Assembly (NCBI GenBank): GCA_021162935.1
Contig: JAGGXR010000159.1
Coordinates: forward strand, 1 to 58,750
Length of the DNA: 58,750 nt
From: Deltaproteobacteria bacterium
GTDB taxonomy: Bacteria > Myxococcota_A > Polyangia > HGW-17 > SLPX01
Direction of reading: 5' to 3'
The stretch's first letter is position 1. Every line of letters begins with the position of its first letter. Of the stretch, positions 24,870 through 33,116 are shown one piece after another. The position numbers and the translations under genes are program-made. The notes below the pieces were generated by a model. The model worked only from the letters and a program-made list of their open reading frames with translations. It was not told where the DNA came from and searched no databases.

Positions 24870-25454
24870 ATGGCGGAACGGATCGAGGAGTTGACGTTTG
24901 ACTATCGCAACGAAGAGAACGTACTCGTTCGTCGCGAGGTGGATCGTGCGGTGTTGTCCAAGGGCGCTTGGGCGACCATCATGTACCTGTACCAGGATCT
25001 CGATCGACGAGCCGGAACTTACAAGCCGGCCAAGGTCAGCATCGTTCGGTACCGGAAGAACAACGGGGTCTACCGCAAACAGTCGAGTTTCAATATTTCT
25101 TCAGAGAAGCAGGGTCGCGCCATCATGGAGGTGCTGGACCGTTGGTACAGCACGGATCTCGATAAGTTGATTGCGGCGATCAAGCCGGCTCAGGAGCAGG
25201 CGTCAGCCGCTCCGGCCGAAGTCGAAGCTCCTGCAGGGACAAAGACCGATGTGCCGCCCCCGATTGCTTCGTCTGGGGCTCCGATGGATCACGGCGCAGC
25301 AGAGCCGATGACCCATGAGACGGCGACGGAGCCGCTTTCCCAGGAGCACAGCGCACCGACTGCCGGCCTTTCTGGGCAGAGCGAGAACAAGGCAGACTCC
25401 AACGACAACGAAGACAAGCCATCCGTTTCGCAGCCCTGGAAGCCTGGATACTGA
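24870..25454 (+). CDS. Conserved-looking hypothetical protein with acidic tail
   Basis: This 194-residue protein starts at an ATG with AGGAG 8 bases upstream. The first 95 residues form a compact alpha/beta domain with V-L-V-R-R-E-V-D, ATIMYLYQDLDR, KPAKVSIVRYRKNNGVYRKQ and an alpha-helix with I-M-E-V-L-D-R-W-Y. The regular pattern and lack of a signal peptide suggest a cytoplasmic protein, perhaps nucleic-acid binding given the basic central strand, but I do not recognise the family. The remaining 100 residues are Ala/Pro/Glu/Thr-rich and probably disordered. It is monocistronic and converges with the DUF4388-DnaJ gene. Confidence 0.75.
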   Translation: MAERIEELTFDYRNEENVLVRREVDRAVLSKGAWATIMYLYQDLDRRAGTYKPAKVSIVRYRKNNGVYRKQSSFNISSEKQGRAIMEVLDRWYSTDLDKLIAAIKPAQEQASAAPAEVEAPAGTKTDVPPPIASSGAPMDHGAAEPMTHETATEPLSQEHSAPTAGLSGQSENKADSNDNEDKPSVSQPWKPGY

Positions 25455-25602
25455 ATCCGGAGAGGTTGGGCCGATTTGTCTGCGCGACGTCCTGGTCACC
25501 CGGCCCGACGCATTGGATATTTGTCGACAGGTCGTGAGGGAGCCCGGATCATCCCCTGTTTTATTGTGATGGGTACGCCTCATTCTTTCCTTGGATGAGA
25601 TT

Positions 25603-27441
25603 CTATTTACTGCCGCGGAGCTTGTTCCAGAAGCTCGTTTTGGCGGTTTTTGTGGTGCGGTTGCGTCGCAGTTTGATGATGTTGATCTCACGCGCCGCAT
25701 CGACGAGGTTGTGATCCAGCTTGATCGCGGTTTCCAGGTGGTTGAGCGCCTCGTTCGTCTGTGCCTTTTCGGCGAGGATCTTACCGAGGAAATAGTGGGC
25801 TCTGGCGCATTTCGGTGAGAGTCTCAGTGCCTCTTCGAGTTGATCCTGCACCTTTTCTCGGATATCGGCCTGTCGGCTGGTCTGTCTGGCCCGGCAGTAA
25901 CGCGTCCAGACGAGCATGGCCAAGTGTTCGCCTTCTTCCGGATTTCCGTCCACTGCGTCTTGGAACATCTGTTCCGCATCGTCCCACCGACCCTTTTTGA
26001 AAAAGACCTCGCCTTTTTGGAAGTTGATCTCCGCTTCCATGATGGCCTGAGCCGCCTGCCGGCCACCTGCGAGGGTGCCGTCTTCGATGATGCGTCGGTA
26101 GTCCGAGCGTTGATGGTCGTCGATGAGGGTGGTGAAGGCCTCGGAGATCCGCTGGAAGAGGAGGCTCGCTGGTTCGTTGAGCACTTCGACTTCGAGGGTG
26201 GCGATTCGATCCGGATGGTACTTCTTCGCCAAAGACAGGTACACGTCTTTGATCTGTTGCTTCGTGGCGGCCAGTGGAACCCCGAGGATCTCGAACAGGT
26301 TCTGATCGGATACTTTCGTGAGTCTCGTGCGCAGGTCATTGTACAGTTGACGGATCTGGTCATTGGCATCATGAGGGAGTGGTTTCATGGATGACGCAGG
26401 ATTCTCTGTCTCCTTTTGAGCCAGGTACCGAGCGGTACGATGGACCACCCGGCGAGGCTCTTGCTGGGCTGCCTGCGGCTGATGTGTCTTCGTTGCCTGT
26501 TCCTGGGACGGAGGCACCATACGTCGGGGCGTAACGGAATCCTGATTCGCCGATGATTCCGCGCCGACTGCATCCCATTTCTTCGTTGGCTGCTGGTCGC
26601 GCTGCGGCTTCGACGTTTCGGGCGCATTGGCCTGTGGCATCCTGGTCTGCGTCTCTTTCGCGGTCCGGTTCGTGCGTCGTGCCTTGAGTCTGGGCACCGT
26701 ATCTGCAGCTTGGAGATCCAGGTTGCCCGTGGCCCAGTGCCAGTATGCGACCTGGAGTGCTGCCGCGATCATGCCCGGCGTTGCCCGCACCGCATCGATG
26801 AGGTCTTCGGGCAACCAGTAGCCCCGTTCGAGCAAAGCACGGGCGGCCTTGTGTTGGTCGTGGAGCGGCATTTGGTCGAAAGGGCCGTCCTCGGTCGGCA
26901 TGATACGGATGGCCGTGCTCCAGATCGGGGCCAATTCGGCGCGCAAGCGAGCTTCGGGGTACAGGGATGTCACGGCATCCCAGATGAGCCGCATGGGATC
27001 GGCGGCCATCTGCTTGAGTTCCGCAGCATCCATGGATGGAGGGGGGGCCGGGACGAATTGAAACGACCCATCGTCGAACTGGATCATCCTCAAGAGCTTC
27101 CGTCGCTGCTGAAGCTGCAGGGAGGAGACGAGATCCTTCTGTGACAGAGCCTGTTGCCCGACGAGGATCCGCCCCAAGAGCCCGCCCTGTTCTTGTTGGA
27201 TCGCCAGGGCCTGTCTGACTGATTCCGCCGTGGTCTTTCGCGCCTGAATCAGGATACGGCCCAGCAGGTCCGCGTCGTTGTGGTGGGTAACGAAGACTGG
27301 CTTGCCATCCAGGAAATGGATGTCCGCTTCGCTACCCACGTCGAGGCGGAGTATGCCGCAGAATCCCTTCTTGCGCGCAAACAGAATGAGGCGCGGAAGT
27401 GGGTATGAAGCCAATGTGCCTGCTGTCTTCCCCCTGACCAT
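25603..27441 (-). CDS. DUF4388 - DnaJ - TPR protein
   Basis: This 612-residue cytoplasmic protein has an N-terminal DUF4388/PATAN domain (about 8-100: GFCGILRLDV, V-T-H-H-N-D-A-D-L-L-G), common in deltaproteobacterial signalling and gliding proteins. A disordered Gln/Pro linker follows (about 270-355), then a J domain (about 380-440) carrying the HPD tripeptide in KKYHPDRIATLE, and TPR repeats (about 465-585) with a basic C-terminus. The J domain would stimulate a DnaK-type chaperone. AGGAGG lies 8 bases upstream of the ATG. It follows the small membrane protein by 15 bp, so both are probably read from the promoter at 27710-27738. The client or pathway is unknown. Confidence 0.88.
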   Translation of the reverse strand: MVRGKTAGTLASYPLPRLILFARKKGFCGILRLDVGSEADIHFLDGKPVFVTHHNDADLLGRILIQARKTTAESVRQALAIQQEQGGLLGRILVGQQALSQKDLVSSLQLQQRRKLLRMIQFDDGSFQFVPAPPPSMDAAELKQMAADPMRLIWDAVTSLYPEARLRAELAPIWSTAIRIMPTEDGPFDQMPLHDQHKAARALLERGYWLPEDLIDAVRATPGMIAAALQVAYWHWATGNLDLQAADTVPRLKARRTNRTAKETQTRMPQANAPETSKPQRDQQPTKKWDAVGAESSANQDSVTPRRMVPPSQEQATKTHQPQAAQQEPRRVVHRTARYLAQKETENPASSMKPLPHDANDQIRQLYNDLRTRLTKVSDQNLFEILGVPLAATKQQIKDVYLSLAKKYHPDRIATLEVEVLNEPASLLFQRISEAFTTLIDDHQRSDYRRIIEDGTLAGGRQAAQAIMEAEINFQKGEVFFKKGRWDDAEQMFQDAVDGNPEEGEHLAMLVWTRYCRARQTSRQADIREKVQDQLEEALRLSPKCARAHYFLGKILAEKAQTNEALNHLETAIKLDHNLVDAAREINIIKLRRNRTTKTAKTSFWNKLRGSK

Positions 27442-27456
27442 GTTGGGGGCCTCCTG

Positions 27457-27663
27457 TCAGATTCGGTTTTTGTCTCTTCGAAAGAAAAAGTACACCACCG
27501 TGACAATGGTGATGAAGCAGATACCGATCCACATGGCAAACGGATCAGCCTCCACGCAGCCGCCCTTGAAAGGAGCCTGCGACCAGTTTGGCCCCTGCAC
27601 CTGCACCTGGGCCACCAGACCTGTTGCATCATGATTGGTGCTTTGTGCTTCCACTGCGTTCAT
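27457..27663 (-). CDS. Small single-span membrane protein
   Basis: These 68 residues hold an acidic or polar N-terminal half (about 1-40) and one strong membrane helix (about 43-61: MWIGICFITIVTVVYFFF) followed by positive residues R-R-D-K-N-R. By the positive-inside rule the C-terminus is cytoplasmic. The ATG at 27663 lacks a good ribosome site, but a well-formed promoter lies 40 bp upstream and the stop is 15 bp before the DUF4388-DnaJ gene, which supports a real operon. It may anchor or regulate its partner; this is inference. Confidence 0.65.
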   Translation of the reverse strand: MNAVEAQSTNHDATGLVAQVQVQGPNWSQAPFKGGCVEADPFAMWIGICFITIVTVVYFFFRRDKNRI

Positions 27664-27709
27664 GTTGGGGTATATCGTCTTCTTTCGTCAAAGCTCAACC
27701 ACTTTTTGC

Positions 27710-27738
27710 ATGATGGAAGTCATCCGTCGTGTTGTCAA
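27710..27738 (-). promoter_or_regulatory. Promoter for the small membrane protein - DUF4388 operon
   Basis: On the minus strand TTGACA (27733-27738) is followed, after 17 bases, by CATCAT (27710-27715). Transcription would start near 27703, about 40 bases before the ATG. The sequence before and at the -35, CAACTCCTTGACA, also occurs in both copies of the 132-bp repeat. Confidence 0.6.
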
Positions 27739-27814
27739 GGAGTTGGCGCAGCAATACCCAAGAGGTAACTGCTCGGAGTCGCTGTAATGCCTGCAGTTCC
27801 TCGACGGTTGCCGG

Positions 27815-27843
27815 TTGACCGAAGCCGCTGTCGTGCCCATAGT
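27815..27843 (+). promoter_or_regulatory. Promoter for the 6S RNA candidate
   Basis: TTGACC (27815-27820), a 17-base spacer and CATAGT (27838-27843). The seventh base after the -10 box, 27850, is exactly the first base of the closing stem of the RNA described next, which supports both calls. Confidence 0.6.
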
Positions 27844-27849
27844 AGAGGT

Positions 27850-28030
27850 GGTGCTTCTGCCGGGTTCGTGAGGGTTTCTGCATTTTTGTTCCCTACGAGA
27901 AAGTCCCCGGGATCCACCACTGGCCGTGGAGCGCAGACCCACTCGTGGGGAGCCGGAAGCGGTTACTGTGGAGCCCACCTGTTCATGAGGGGATCAGAAG
28001 ACGTTTCCCAACGGCTCGGGCGGTTGCATC
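27850..28030 (+). ncRNA. ssrS: Candidate 6S RNA
   Basis: 6S RNA binds sigma70-RNA polymerase by mimicking an open promoter. This 181-base segment has the right size and outline. The ends close as GGTGC-TT-CTGCC (27850-27861) with GGCGG-TT-GCATC (28019-28030): ten pairs around a T-T mismatch, like the end stem of known 6S RNAs. A large open region follows (27862-27903 opposite 27994-28018). Above it are TCCCC/GGGGA (27904-27908/27989-27993), then GGG-AT-CCAC with GTGG-AG-CCC (27909-27917/27968-27976), and TGGCC/GGTTA (27921-27925/27961-27965). A promoter ends seven bases upstream and a strong hairpin follows directly. The family call is by structure and needs a covariance-model search. Confidence 0.62.
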
Positions 28031-28065
28031 GTGCAGGCGGCTTGATTTTTTCAGGTCGCCTGCAC
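28031..28065 (+). terminator. 15-bp hairpin ending the 6S RNA candidate
   Basis: 28031-28045 pairs with 28051-28065 over 15 base pairs (two G-T) with a five-T loop, starting at the base after the RNA's closing stem. The tail has only a short T-run (CATTTT), so it may be a terminator or a processing hairpin. Confidence 0.6.
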
Positions 28066-28137
28066 GTCATTTTGGATCATGTGAGGTGGCTCGAATCCGC
28101 ACGATTGGTTCTTTGTGCAGTGCAGATGCTTTGAGGA

Positions 28138-28165
28138 GGGGGCCAAATTGGTACCCCCATTTTTT
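28138..28165 (+). terminator. Second rightward intrinsic terminator
   Basis: GGGGGCCA (28138-28145) pairs with TGG-TA-CCCCC, with a two-base bulge, and is followed by A and six T (28160-28165). It would block read-through from the small RNA into the antisense of the next gene. The orientation fits rightward, not leftward, transcription. Confidence 0.65.
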
Positions 28166-28176
28166 AAACAGACTTC

Positions 28177-29448
28177 TTAGTCGTCGTCCTGGTGCTTCAG
28201 TACCACGGCGTCCAAGATCGCGTCGTCGACCCCGTCGCCGTTGCGGTCTGCATTGGACCATGAACCCAGCAGCACCCTGCCGGCTTTGGGAGCCAGGTTG
28301 AGCTTGTAGGCCATGAAGTCCCCTTCGAAGGTCTTTCGCCAGCTCGTGGGATCGCTCTCATCGCATGTCGCAGCAGTGAGGCAGGATTCGTTCAGGAACC
28401 TGATGGAGACGGCCCCGTTCGCCCACGTGCCGTCGATTGCAACCTCCCACGTGCCCTGTGAGATGTTCGAATCGAACCAGCCGTCCGAAAAGAAGTCGAT
28501 GGTCTTGAGGGGAACCTCTTCGAGGGATGCATTCGGCCCGAGGATGATCGGAGCGGATAATGCGTCTTCGGACAGCATCTGGTCGGTGGTCCCGTCATAG
28601 ACTTGCTCAACGAAACCAGTAACTCGGAACGATCCCAGCAGGCCCGTGGCCATCAGTCCTTCGTAGAAGGGGCAATCGAACGTGACGAGTTGGTCGCTCG
28701 CCCGATCTGAATCGCAGGTCTCATCCAACGATGTGGCCTGGTTGACACAGTAGGGAATCCGCTCGGATGCGGTGGCGTTGCGAGGATCCCAGCACGTCTT
28801 GTTGCTGGCGCAATCGGGATCCTGGCAATCGGTCAGGCCGTCGCCGTCGTTGTCCTGGCTGTCGTCGCAGGCGCAGGCCTCGGACGAAGCGTCGCTGCAA
28901 CAGACCGCAGCGGTCGAACAGTCTGGGTCGTCGCAGTCGGTCCGGCCATCGCCATCGTTGTCGATGCCGTCGTCGCAGCACACCCCTGCACAGTCCGGAT
29001 CCTGTTCACAATCGGTCAGGCCGTCGCCGTCGTTGTCGATGCCGTCGCAGCAGCAGGAGACGGCGCGTTCGGCCTTTTGGCAGCAGAAGCCGGACATGGT
29101 GCAGTCCGGGTCGTCGCAGTCGGTCAGGCCGTCATCGTCATTGTCTTCCCCGTCGTTGCATTGGCAGGCTTCCGAGTGCCAGCAATCCGGGTCGTCGCAG
29201 TCGGTGAATCCGTCACCGTCGTTGTCGAGACCGTCCTGGCAGGACGCGGTGGTCCAGCCGCCCAGAACCGCATCATGGGCCCAGCACTGACATTGGGCCG
29301 TGCCCGCACCCCCTGCTGCACAGTACCGACTCGCGCAGGTCCAGGTGATATTCTCCAGTTTCTGGCAGTCGGAGTCCTTGCAACTGGACCAGACCGCTCC
29401 AGACAACAGGACACAGGCCATCCAAATGGGGGTCAGATTTCGACTCAC
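28177..29448 (-). CDS. Lipoprotein with Asp-rich calcium-type repeats
   Basis: This 423-residue protein starts at GTG 29448 (GGAGG upstream) with a lipoprotein signal (V-W-S-S-C, acylated Cys at 23). Residues 70-220 hold six to seven repeats of D-N-D-G-D-G-L-T-D-C-D-D-P-D-C, a dense calcium-binding pattern of the MopE/thrombospondin-3 type, with conserved Cys every unit. The C-terminal 200 residues form a beta-rich domain without a recognised family, containing several Cys (FDCPFYEGLM, N-E-S-C-L-T-A-A-T-C). It is probably a surface or extracellular protein that becomes rigid on calcium binding. It is encoded alone, and the preceding + strand gene diverges from it. Confidence 0.85.
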   Translation of the reverse strand: MSRNLTPIWMACVLLSGAVWSSCKDSDCQKLENITWTCASRYCAAGGAGTAQCQCWAHDAVLGGWTTASCQDGLDNDGDGFTDCDDPDCWHSEACQCNDGEDNDDDGLTDCDDPDCTMSGFCCQKAERAVSCCCDGIDNDGDGLTDCEQDPDCAGVCCDDGIDNDGDGRTDCDDPDCSTAAVCCSDASSEACACDDSQDNDGDGLTDCQDPDCASNKTCWDPRNATASERIPYCVNQATSLDETCDSDRASDQLVTFDCPFYEGLMATGLLGSFRVTGFVEQVYDGTTDQMLSEDALSAPIILGPNASLEEVPLKTIDFFSDGWFDSNISQGTWEVAIDGTWANGAVSIRFLNESCLTAATCDESDPTSWRKTFEGDFMAYKLNLAPKAGRVLLGSWSNADRNGDGVDDAILDAVVLKHQDDD

Positions 29449-29820
29449 AGGGAAACCTCCATTGGGTTGAGACGCGTGGCGTCACAGGTTCTTCTGGCCG
29501 TCGATGAGCTGATTCACCGGGATTGCCGCTTTGCATCGTCGTACCAGTCGGCTGAAAAGAATAGCCTTGTGGGGTATGATTGTACAGGCAAAATCACCAG
29601 GCACAGGCGCCCACGGTGATCGACGAATAGTCATTCGGCGCAAGGATCGAGATGACGTCATTGCGTGTTGTTTGGGCAGGAACCGCCGCGCGCGGGGCCT
29701 CCGTCGATTCGGTTGCGCCGCCTGCATCTGTGGGGCAGTATCGCTGTCATGGTTGCATCGAACACTCGGAATCAGACTGCCCTCGGAACGTCTGGCTGTG
29801 GACGTGTTGGGCGTCTGACC
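29449..29820. other. 372-bp divergent intergenic region
   Basis: It separates a leftward and a rightward lipoprotein gene. A leftward TACAAT (complement at 29578-29583) about 130 bp before the Asp-rich gene has no good -35; a rightward TATGAT at 29573-29578 is equally weak. The two overlap, so a shared control region is possible. No gene or repeat was seen. Confidence 0.35.
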
Positions 29821-32283
29821 ATGAAGCGATTTTGGTTCGTATCTCTGGTGGCCCTCGTCGCATGGTGGAGCCTCGTTTTCGGTTCCTGCGTGGGAGCACC
29901 CAGACCGGCTGCAAGGCATTGGGGGCCTGGTGGATTGGCCCGGGACTGGGAGTCCGCCCTGGCGCGCCGCGATCCCCAGGCGCTCGAATCGCTTTTCTGG
30001 GATTCCTGTTTGAGGCACTGCCCTGGATTTCGATTCGAGCCCGACGGCGTCCTGGAGGGAAGCCTGCTTCGGGCCCGTTGGGCCATGCGGGCCAAGACAG
30101 GCAGCTTGGGCTGGGATCTCACAGGAGCACTGTCCAGCTTTGCTCGGGTGGACCGGGCGGTCCTACGAACGATCTGGTTCGACAGGTTTGGGCAACGCCG
30201 GGCTCGGGCGCTCATGTGGATGGAGGTGGACGGGGTCCTCCGGTCCGGCCATCGGCGTTCGGATAGGGGTTGGATTCGGCTCGAACTGGGGAGACGCGCC
30301 TGGACGGGGCCGTGGCTCGTGATCGGGATGGAGCCGGTGCAGGCGCGCACCTTCGTGGGTTTGAGACGAGGTCTGGTGGACGTGACGGATCGATTGGGAC
30401 TCAAGCGAGCCGGCCGGACGGTTCTGCCAGGATCCACCGGACAGGGCCATTTCTCTGGTCGTGTCTCTGTCTCGGTTCGCGTGGTCGACCTGGACGGAGA
30501 CGGAAATACCGATCTTGCATTGGCCCGGGGACACCGCATCGAAATCTGGCGTAATCGGTCCGGCCGGTTCGTTCGCGCATGGACTGGACTGGCGTCCGCT
30601 GCGGTCACCGACCTCCACGCTGAAGACGTGAACCGAGACGGCCGCATGGATCTGGTCCTGGCTGGTACGGGCCAGGTGCTGCTGGGTTCGCATCGTCTCT
30701 CCCAGAATCATCTCGTTCGGCACAGGCCGTCACTGGTCAAAAACCGCTTAGGCGATCGGTTCTCGTTTTTTCCCGGACGTTGGACAGGGACCGTCAGTGG
30801 CCATTTCGTTGCGGGCGTTGCACCGGGTCGAGTTTTCTTGCCGGCACAGCGGTTGTCCGAATGGCGTTTCGACCGATTCAGGGGCAAGGCTGGGTTTGCC
30901 GTGCATCTGTCCGGTCCGTTTCTTTTCAGTTCGTATGGGTCGCACCACCAGTACGCACGACGTAGCAGGGCCGTTGGGTCGTTTTCCCGCGATACAGGAT
31001 GGGTGCGTCGCGTCCTGTCCCATCTGTTCGCTGGACGGACGGGGCGGATCGGCCTCGTCCCTCTTGGCCGCGTGGTCGGACCGAAGGCCGCCATGGCCGT
31101 GGATCTGGATGCGGACGGCCAGGACGAGTTGGTGGTCTGTCGGTCACTGCATTCCGTGCGGGGCGCCTCCAAGTCCGGCTTCGCAGACCAGGGGCCCGCA
31201 TACACCCTTTCGGTTCTGAGATGGCCCAGACGTGAGGCCAGCGGCCCTGAGTCTAGCAGAGACGAGGCGGTCGGCCCGGATGATTTGGGCTTCGTCCTGG
31301 GGCTTCCTTCCCTCCAGGTTCTGGCCATGGATCGCGGAGACCTGGACGGAGACGGCGCGCCGGACTTGGTGCTGATCACGCCCGCCGGACTGAAGGTGTA
31401 TCGGAATCTCGTCGTGCATGGGAGTTTCCTGCGGCTCCACTTGCTGGACCGGAATCGCCGCCATCGCTTCGGCCTGCATGCCGTGGTCACGGTGCAGCCC
31501 GACGGCGGTCGCCCGCGATGGTATCGCGTGACGGATGGCGAGGACCAGAATCCGCTCGTGGTGGGTATTGGAGGTTCAGAAGCCGCCCGGGTTTCCGTTC
31601 TGTTCTCGGATGGCTCGACCATTGGTCCCTTGCGCCTTTCAGCGGGTCGTATGCACGTCATCGATCGCGCACAGGCCAAGGCCCGGCCGTCGCGTCCTGC
31701 AACAGGTGTCCGGCATTCTGTCGTTGGCCGCAGCCGGCAGGGTGTGTCCTCTGGAGTCATGACGTTACGCCCATCTCCTCGTGTGGCCAGGGTCGGATCC
31801 ACTCGTCTGCGCCGGGTTCCTGTGGGCAGTCTCGGCCCGGCGAGTCTGTCGGCCAAAGCCCTGGCGTCCACGTTGGGCCCCTTGGCTTCTTCGATACCCA
31901 AAGGCCGGGATCTGACCCTCCTGTTCGTGGTGGCGAGTTCTGCTGCTCGTCTGCGGGCGGTCCTGGGGCCCTGGCTTGCCGCCCATGGCAGCGTGGCCGC
32001 AGCCATGATCCGTCTCGGTCGATCGGGCAGTGTGTCGTCCCGCTCATCGGTCGGTGGAACAGGACGGGGCCGGGCCGTCCCCTCGTCGGTCCCATGTGTC
32101 GGCAGGATCTGCACCGTCACCCCCGATGCATCGTTCGCTTCGAAGTGGGCCCAGGGACCCTTGGTGCCCAGGCTCCTCGTCTACGATCGTGGTGGGCGTC
32201 TGGTGGAGACCATTGTGGGTCCGGTGGATGCGGGCCGCCTGGATGCCCTGTTGGTCAGGATCACTGGCCAAGCCCGGCCATAG
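29821..32283 (+). CDS. FG-GAP / ASPIC-UnbV-like lipoprotein
   Basis: This 820-residue protein has a lipoprotein signal (V-F-G-S-C, acylated Cys at 23). An N-terminal alpha/beta domain (about 30-180) is followed by FG-GAP blades (DLDGDGNTDLALARG, DVNRDGRMDLVLAG, DLDGDGAPDLVLIT). An ASPIC/UnbV-like beta-domain (about 525-610) has N-R-x-H-R-F-G-L-H-A-V-V-T-V and I-G-G-S-E-A-A-R-V-S-V-L-F-S-D-G. The last 120 residues, with L-L-F-V-V-A-S-S and a final L-V-Y-D-R-G-G-R-L-V-E, may be a degenerate thioredoxin-like fold without a C-x-x-C. The ATG at 29821 has a weak ribosome site but opens the only signal peptide. The role is probably a surface binding protein; no catalytic motif is seen. Confidence 0.78.
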   Translation: MKRFWFVSLVALVAWWSLVFGSCVGAPRPAARHWGPGGLARDWESALARRDPQALESLFWDSCLRHCPGFRFEPDGVLEGSLLRARWAMRAKTGSLGWDLTGALSSFARVDRAVLRTIWFDRFGQRRARALMWMEVDGVLRSGHRRSDRGWIRLELGRRAWTGPWLVIGMEPVQARTFVGLRRGLVDVTDRLGLKRAGRTVLPGSTGQGHFSGRVSVSVRVVDLDGDGNTDLALARGHRIEIWRNRSGRFVRAWTGLASAAVTDLHAEDVNRDGRMDLVLAGTGQVLLGSHRLSQNHLVRHRPSLVKNRLGDRFSFFPGRWTGTVSGHFVAGVAPGRVFLPAQRLSEWRFDRFRGKAGFAVHLSGPFLFSSYGSHHQYARRSRAVGSFSRDTGWVRRVLSHLFAGRTGRIGLVPLGRVVGPKAAMAVDLDADGQDELVVCRSLHSVRGASKSGFADQGPAYTLSVLRWPRREASGPESSRDEAVGPDDLGFVLGLPSLQVLAMDRGDLDGDGAPDLVLITPAGLKVYRNLVVHGSFLRLHLLDRNRRHRFGLHAVVTVQPDGGRPRWYRVTDGEDQNPLVVGIGGSEAARVSVLFSDGSTIGPLRLSAGRMHVIDRAQAKARPSRPATGVRHSVVGRSRQGVSSGVMTLRPSPRVARVGSTRLRRVPVGSLGPASLSAKALASTLGPLASSIPKGRDLTLLFVVASSAARLRAVLGPWLAAHGSVAAAMIRLGRSGSVSSRSSVGGTGRGRAVPSSVPCVGRICTVTPDASFASKWAQGPLVPRLLVYDRGGRLVETIVGPVDAGRLDALLVRITGQARP

Positions 32284-32361
32284 CCCGATCCGCCCCGTCG
32301 CCATCAGGGTGAGCCCGTCGACTCCGGTGTCGTTGCCCCATGATGTCGATTTCTGCGAGCG

Positions 32362-32889
32362 CTACTTGGAATTGGACAGGATCTTGTCGAAGGCGTCTGC
32401 CATGGTAGGCCCTGGGACCACGACGATCACCTCTTCGGGGAGTGAATTCTTGTGGGCGCGGAATTCGTCCACCATGGCCCGAGCGATTTCGAGAGGGGGG
32501 ATTCCCGTTTCAGCGGTGCTGCACATGGGGGGCATCACCACAGAGCGAAAATTTTTGATGTTGCTCGCCAGGAGTGCCGCCCGGGTCGCCCTCCGGATCC
32601 CTTCGATTCCGATGCGGTCTGCTGGGGTGATGGTCAGGGGAACGTGGATCAGGGCGTTGGCACCGGTCGGCCCTCCTGCCGTGACCACTGCCGCTCCCAC
32701 CGCGATGGGTGCCGCGTCCATGGTCTCTTCTTCGATTTTCTCCCCCCCCATTTCTTTGATGGTGCGTCCCAGGTTGCTCGTCAGCGCGCCGGTCGTGGTC
32801 GTGGGGACCACGATGGCCCTGGCCTCGGTGGTCACAATGTCGCCTTGGATGATCGTGATCTCAACGTTGCTCTGGAGTTGTCTGGGCAT
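32362..32889 (-). CDS. Macro-domain protein
   Basis: This 175-residue cytoplasmic protein is a single macro domain: V-E-I-T-I-I-Q-G-D-I-V-T at the start, then A-I-V-V-P-T, G-A-A-V-V-T-A-G-G at the ligand loop, and S-V-V-M-P-P-M-C-S-T-A-E-T-G. Macro domains bind ADP-ribose, and many remove it from proteins or hydrolyse O-acetyl-ADP-ribose. The usual N-A-A-N after G-D-I is replaced by V-P-T-T, so activity may differ. GAGGTGG precedes the ATG by 4-5 bases, and a TTGACA promoter lies upstream. It is transcribed alone. Confidence 0.8.
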   Translation of the reverse strand: MPRQLQSNVEITIIQGDIVTTEARAIVVPTTTTGALTSNLGRTIKEMGGEKIEEETMDAAPIAVGAAVVTAGGPTGANALIHVPLTITPADRIGIEGIRRATRAALLASNIKNFRSVVMPPMCSTAETGIPPLEIARAMVDEFRAHKNSLPEEVIVVVPGPTMADAFDKILSNSK

Positions 32890-32936
32890 GATCCACCTCG
32901 ATCTCGTTGCCGTTCCGCCATCGGTTCGATTCTAGG

Positions 32937-32965
32937 CCTGTACAATGGGGTCGGTTGCCTGTCAA
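32937..32965 (-). promoter_or_regulatory. Promoter for the macro-domain gene
   Basis: Leftward TTGACA (32960-32965), a 17-base spacer and TACAGG (32937-32942), a perfect -35 with a weak -10. Transcription would start near 32930, about 40 bases before the ATG. Confidence 0.5.
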
Positions 32966-33014
32966 GCGGTGGTCGGATGACGGACAATGAATGAGTGGGC
33001 TGCTGGGCTACAAG

Positions 33015-33112
33015 AGATGTTTCGTTGTCCATACGGGCTCCTGGTTTCGTTTGGGTATCGATAGGTGGTTCGGTGGTTGTTGCGTGGACTAGGACATGGC
33101 GTTCAGCGAACG
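33015..33112. repeat. About 98-bp dispersed repeat, copy A
   Basis: This segment aligns with 36458-36556 over its whole length with a short gap and roughly 70% identity. The best part is 33015-33062, including AGATGTTTC, TTGTCCA and TATCGA. Read leftwards, copy A carries AGGAG followed by an ATG and the codons for M-D-N-E-T-S; copy B has GTG at the same place. It ends 4 bp from the stop of the radical SAM gene. Confidence 0.6.
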
Positions 33113-33116
33113 GCCC

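Noticed and set aside
27710-27745. Third copy of the 132-bp repeat
   Set aside because: Only the 13 bases around TTGACA are shared; the dyad and the rest are missing, so this is kept as a promoter only.
27897-27906. GAGAAAGTCC, similar to a conserved part of RNase P RNA
   Set aside because: The other conserved regions of RNase P RNA are absent around it; the segment fits better inside the 6S-like fold.
32915-32945. TTCGATTC near 32925 as a tRNA T-arm
   Set aside because: No acceptor, D-arm or anticodon stem could be placed on either strand.
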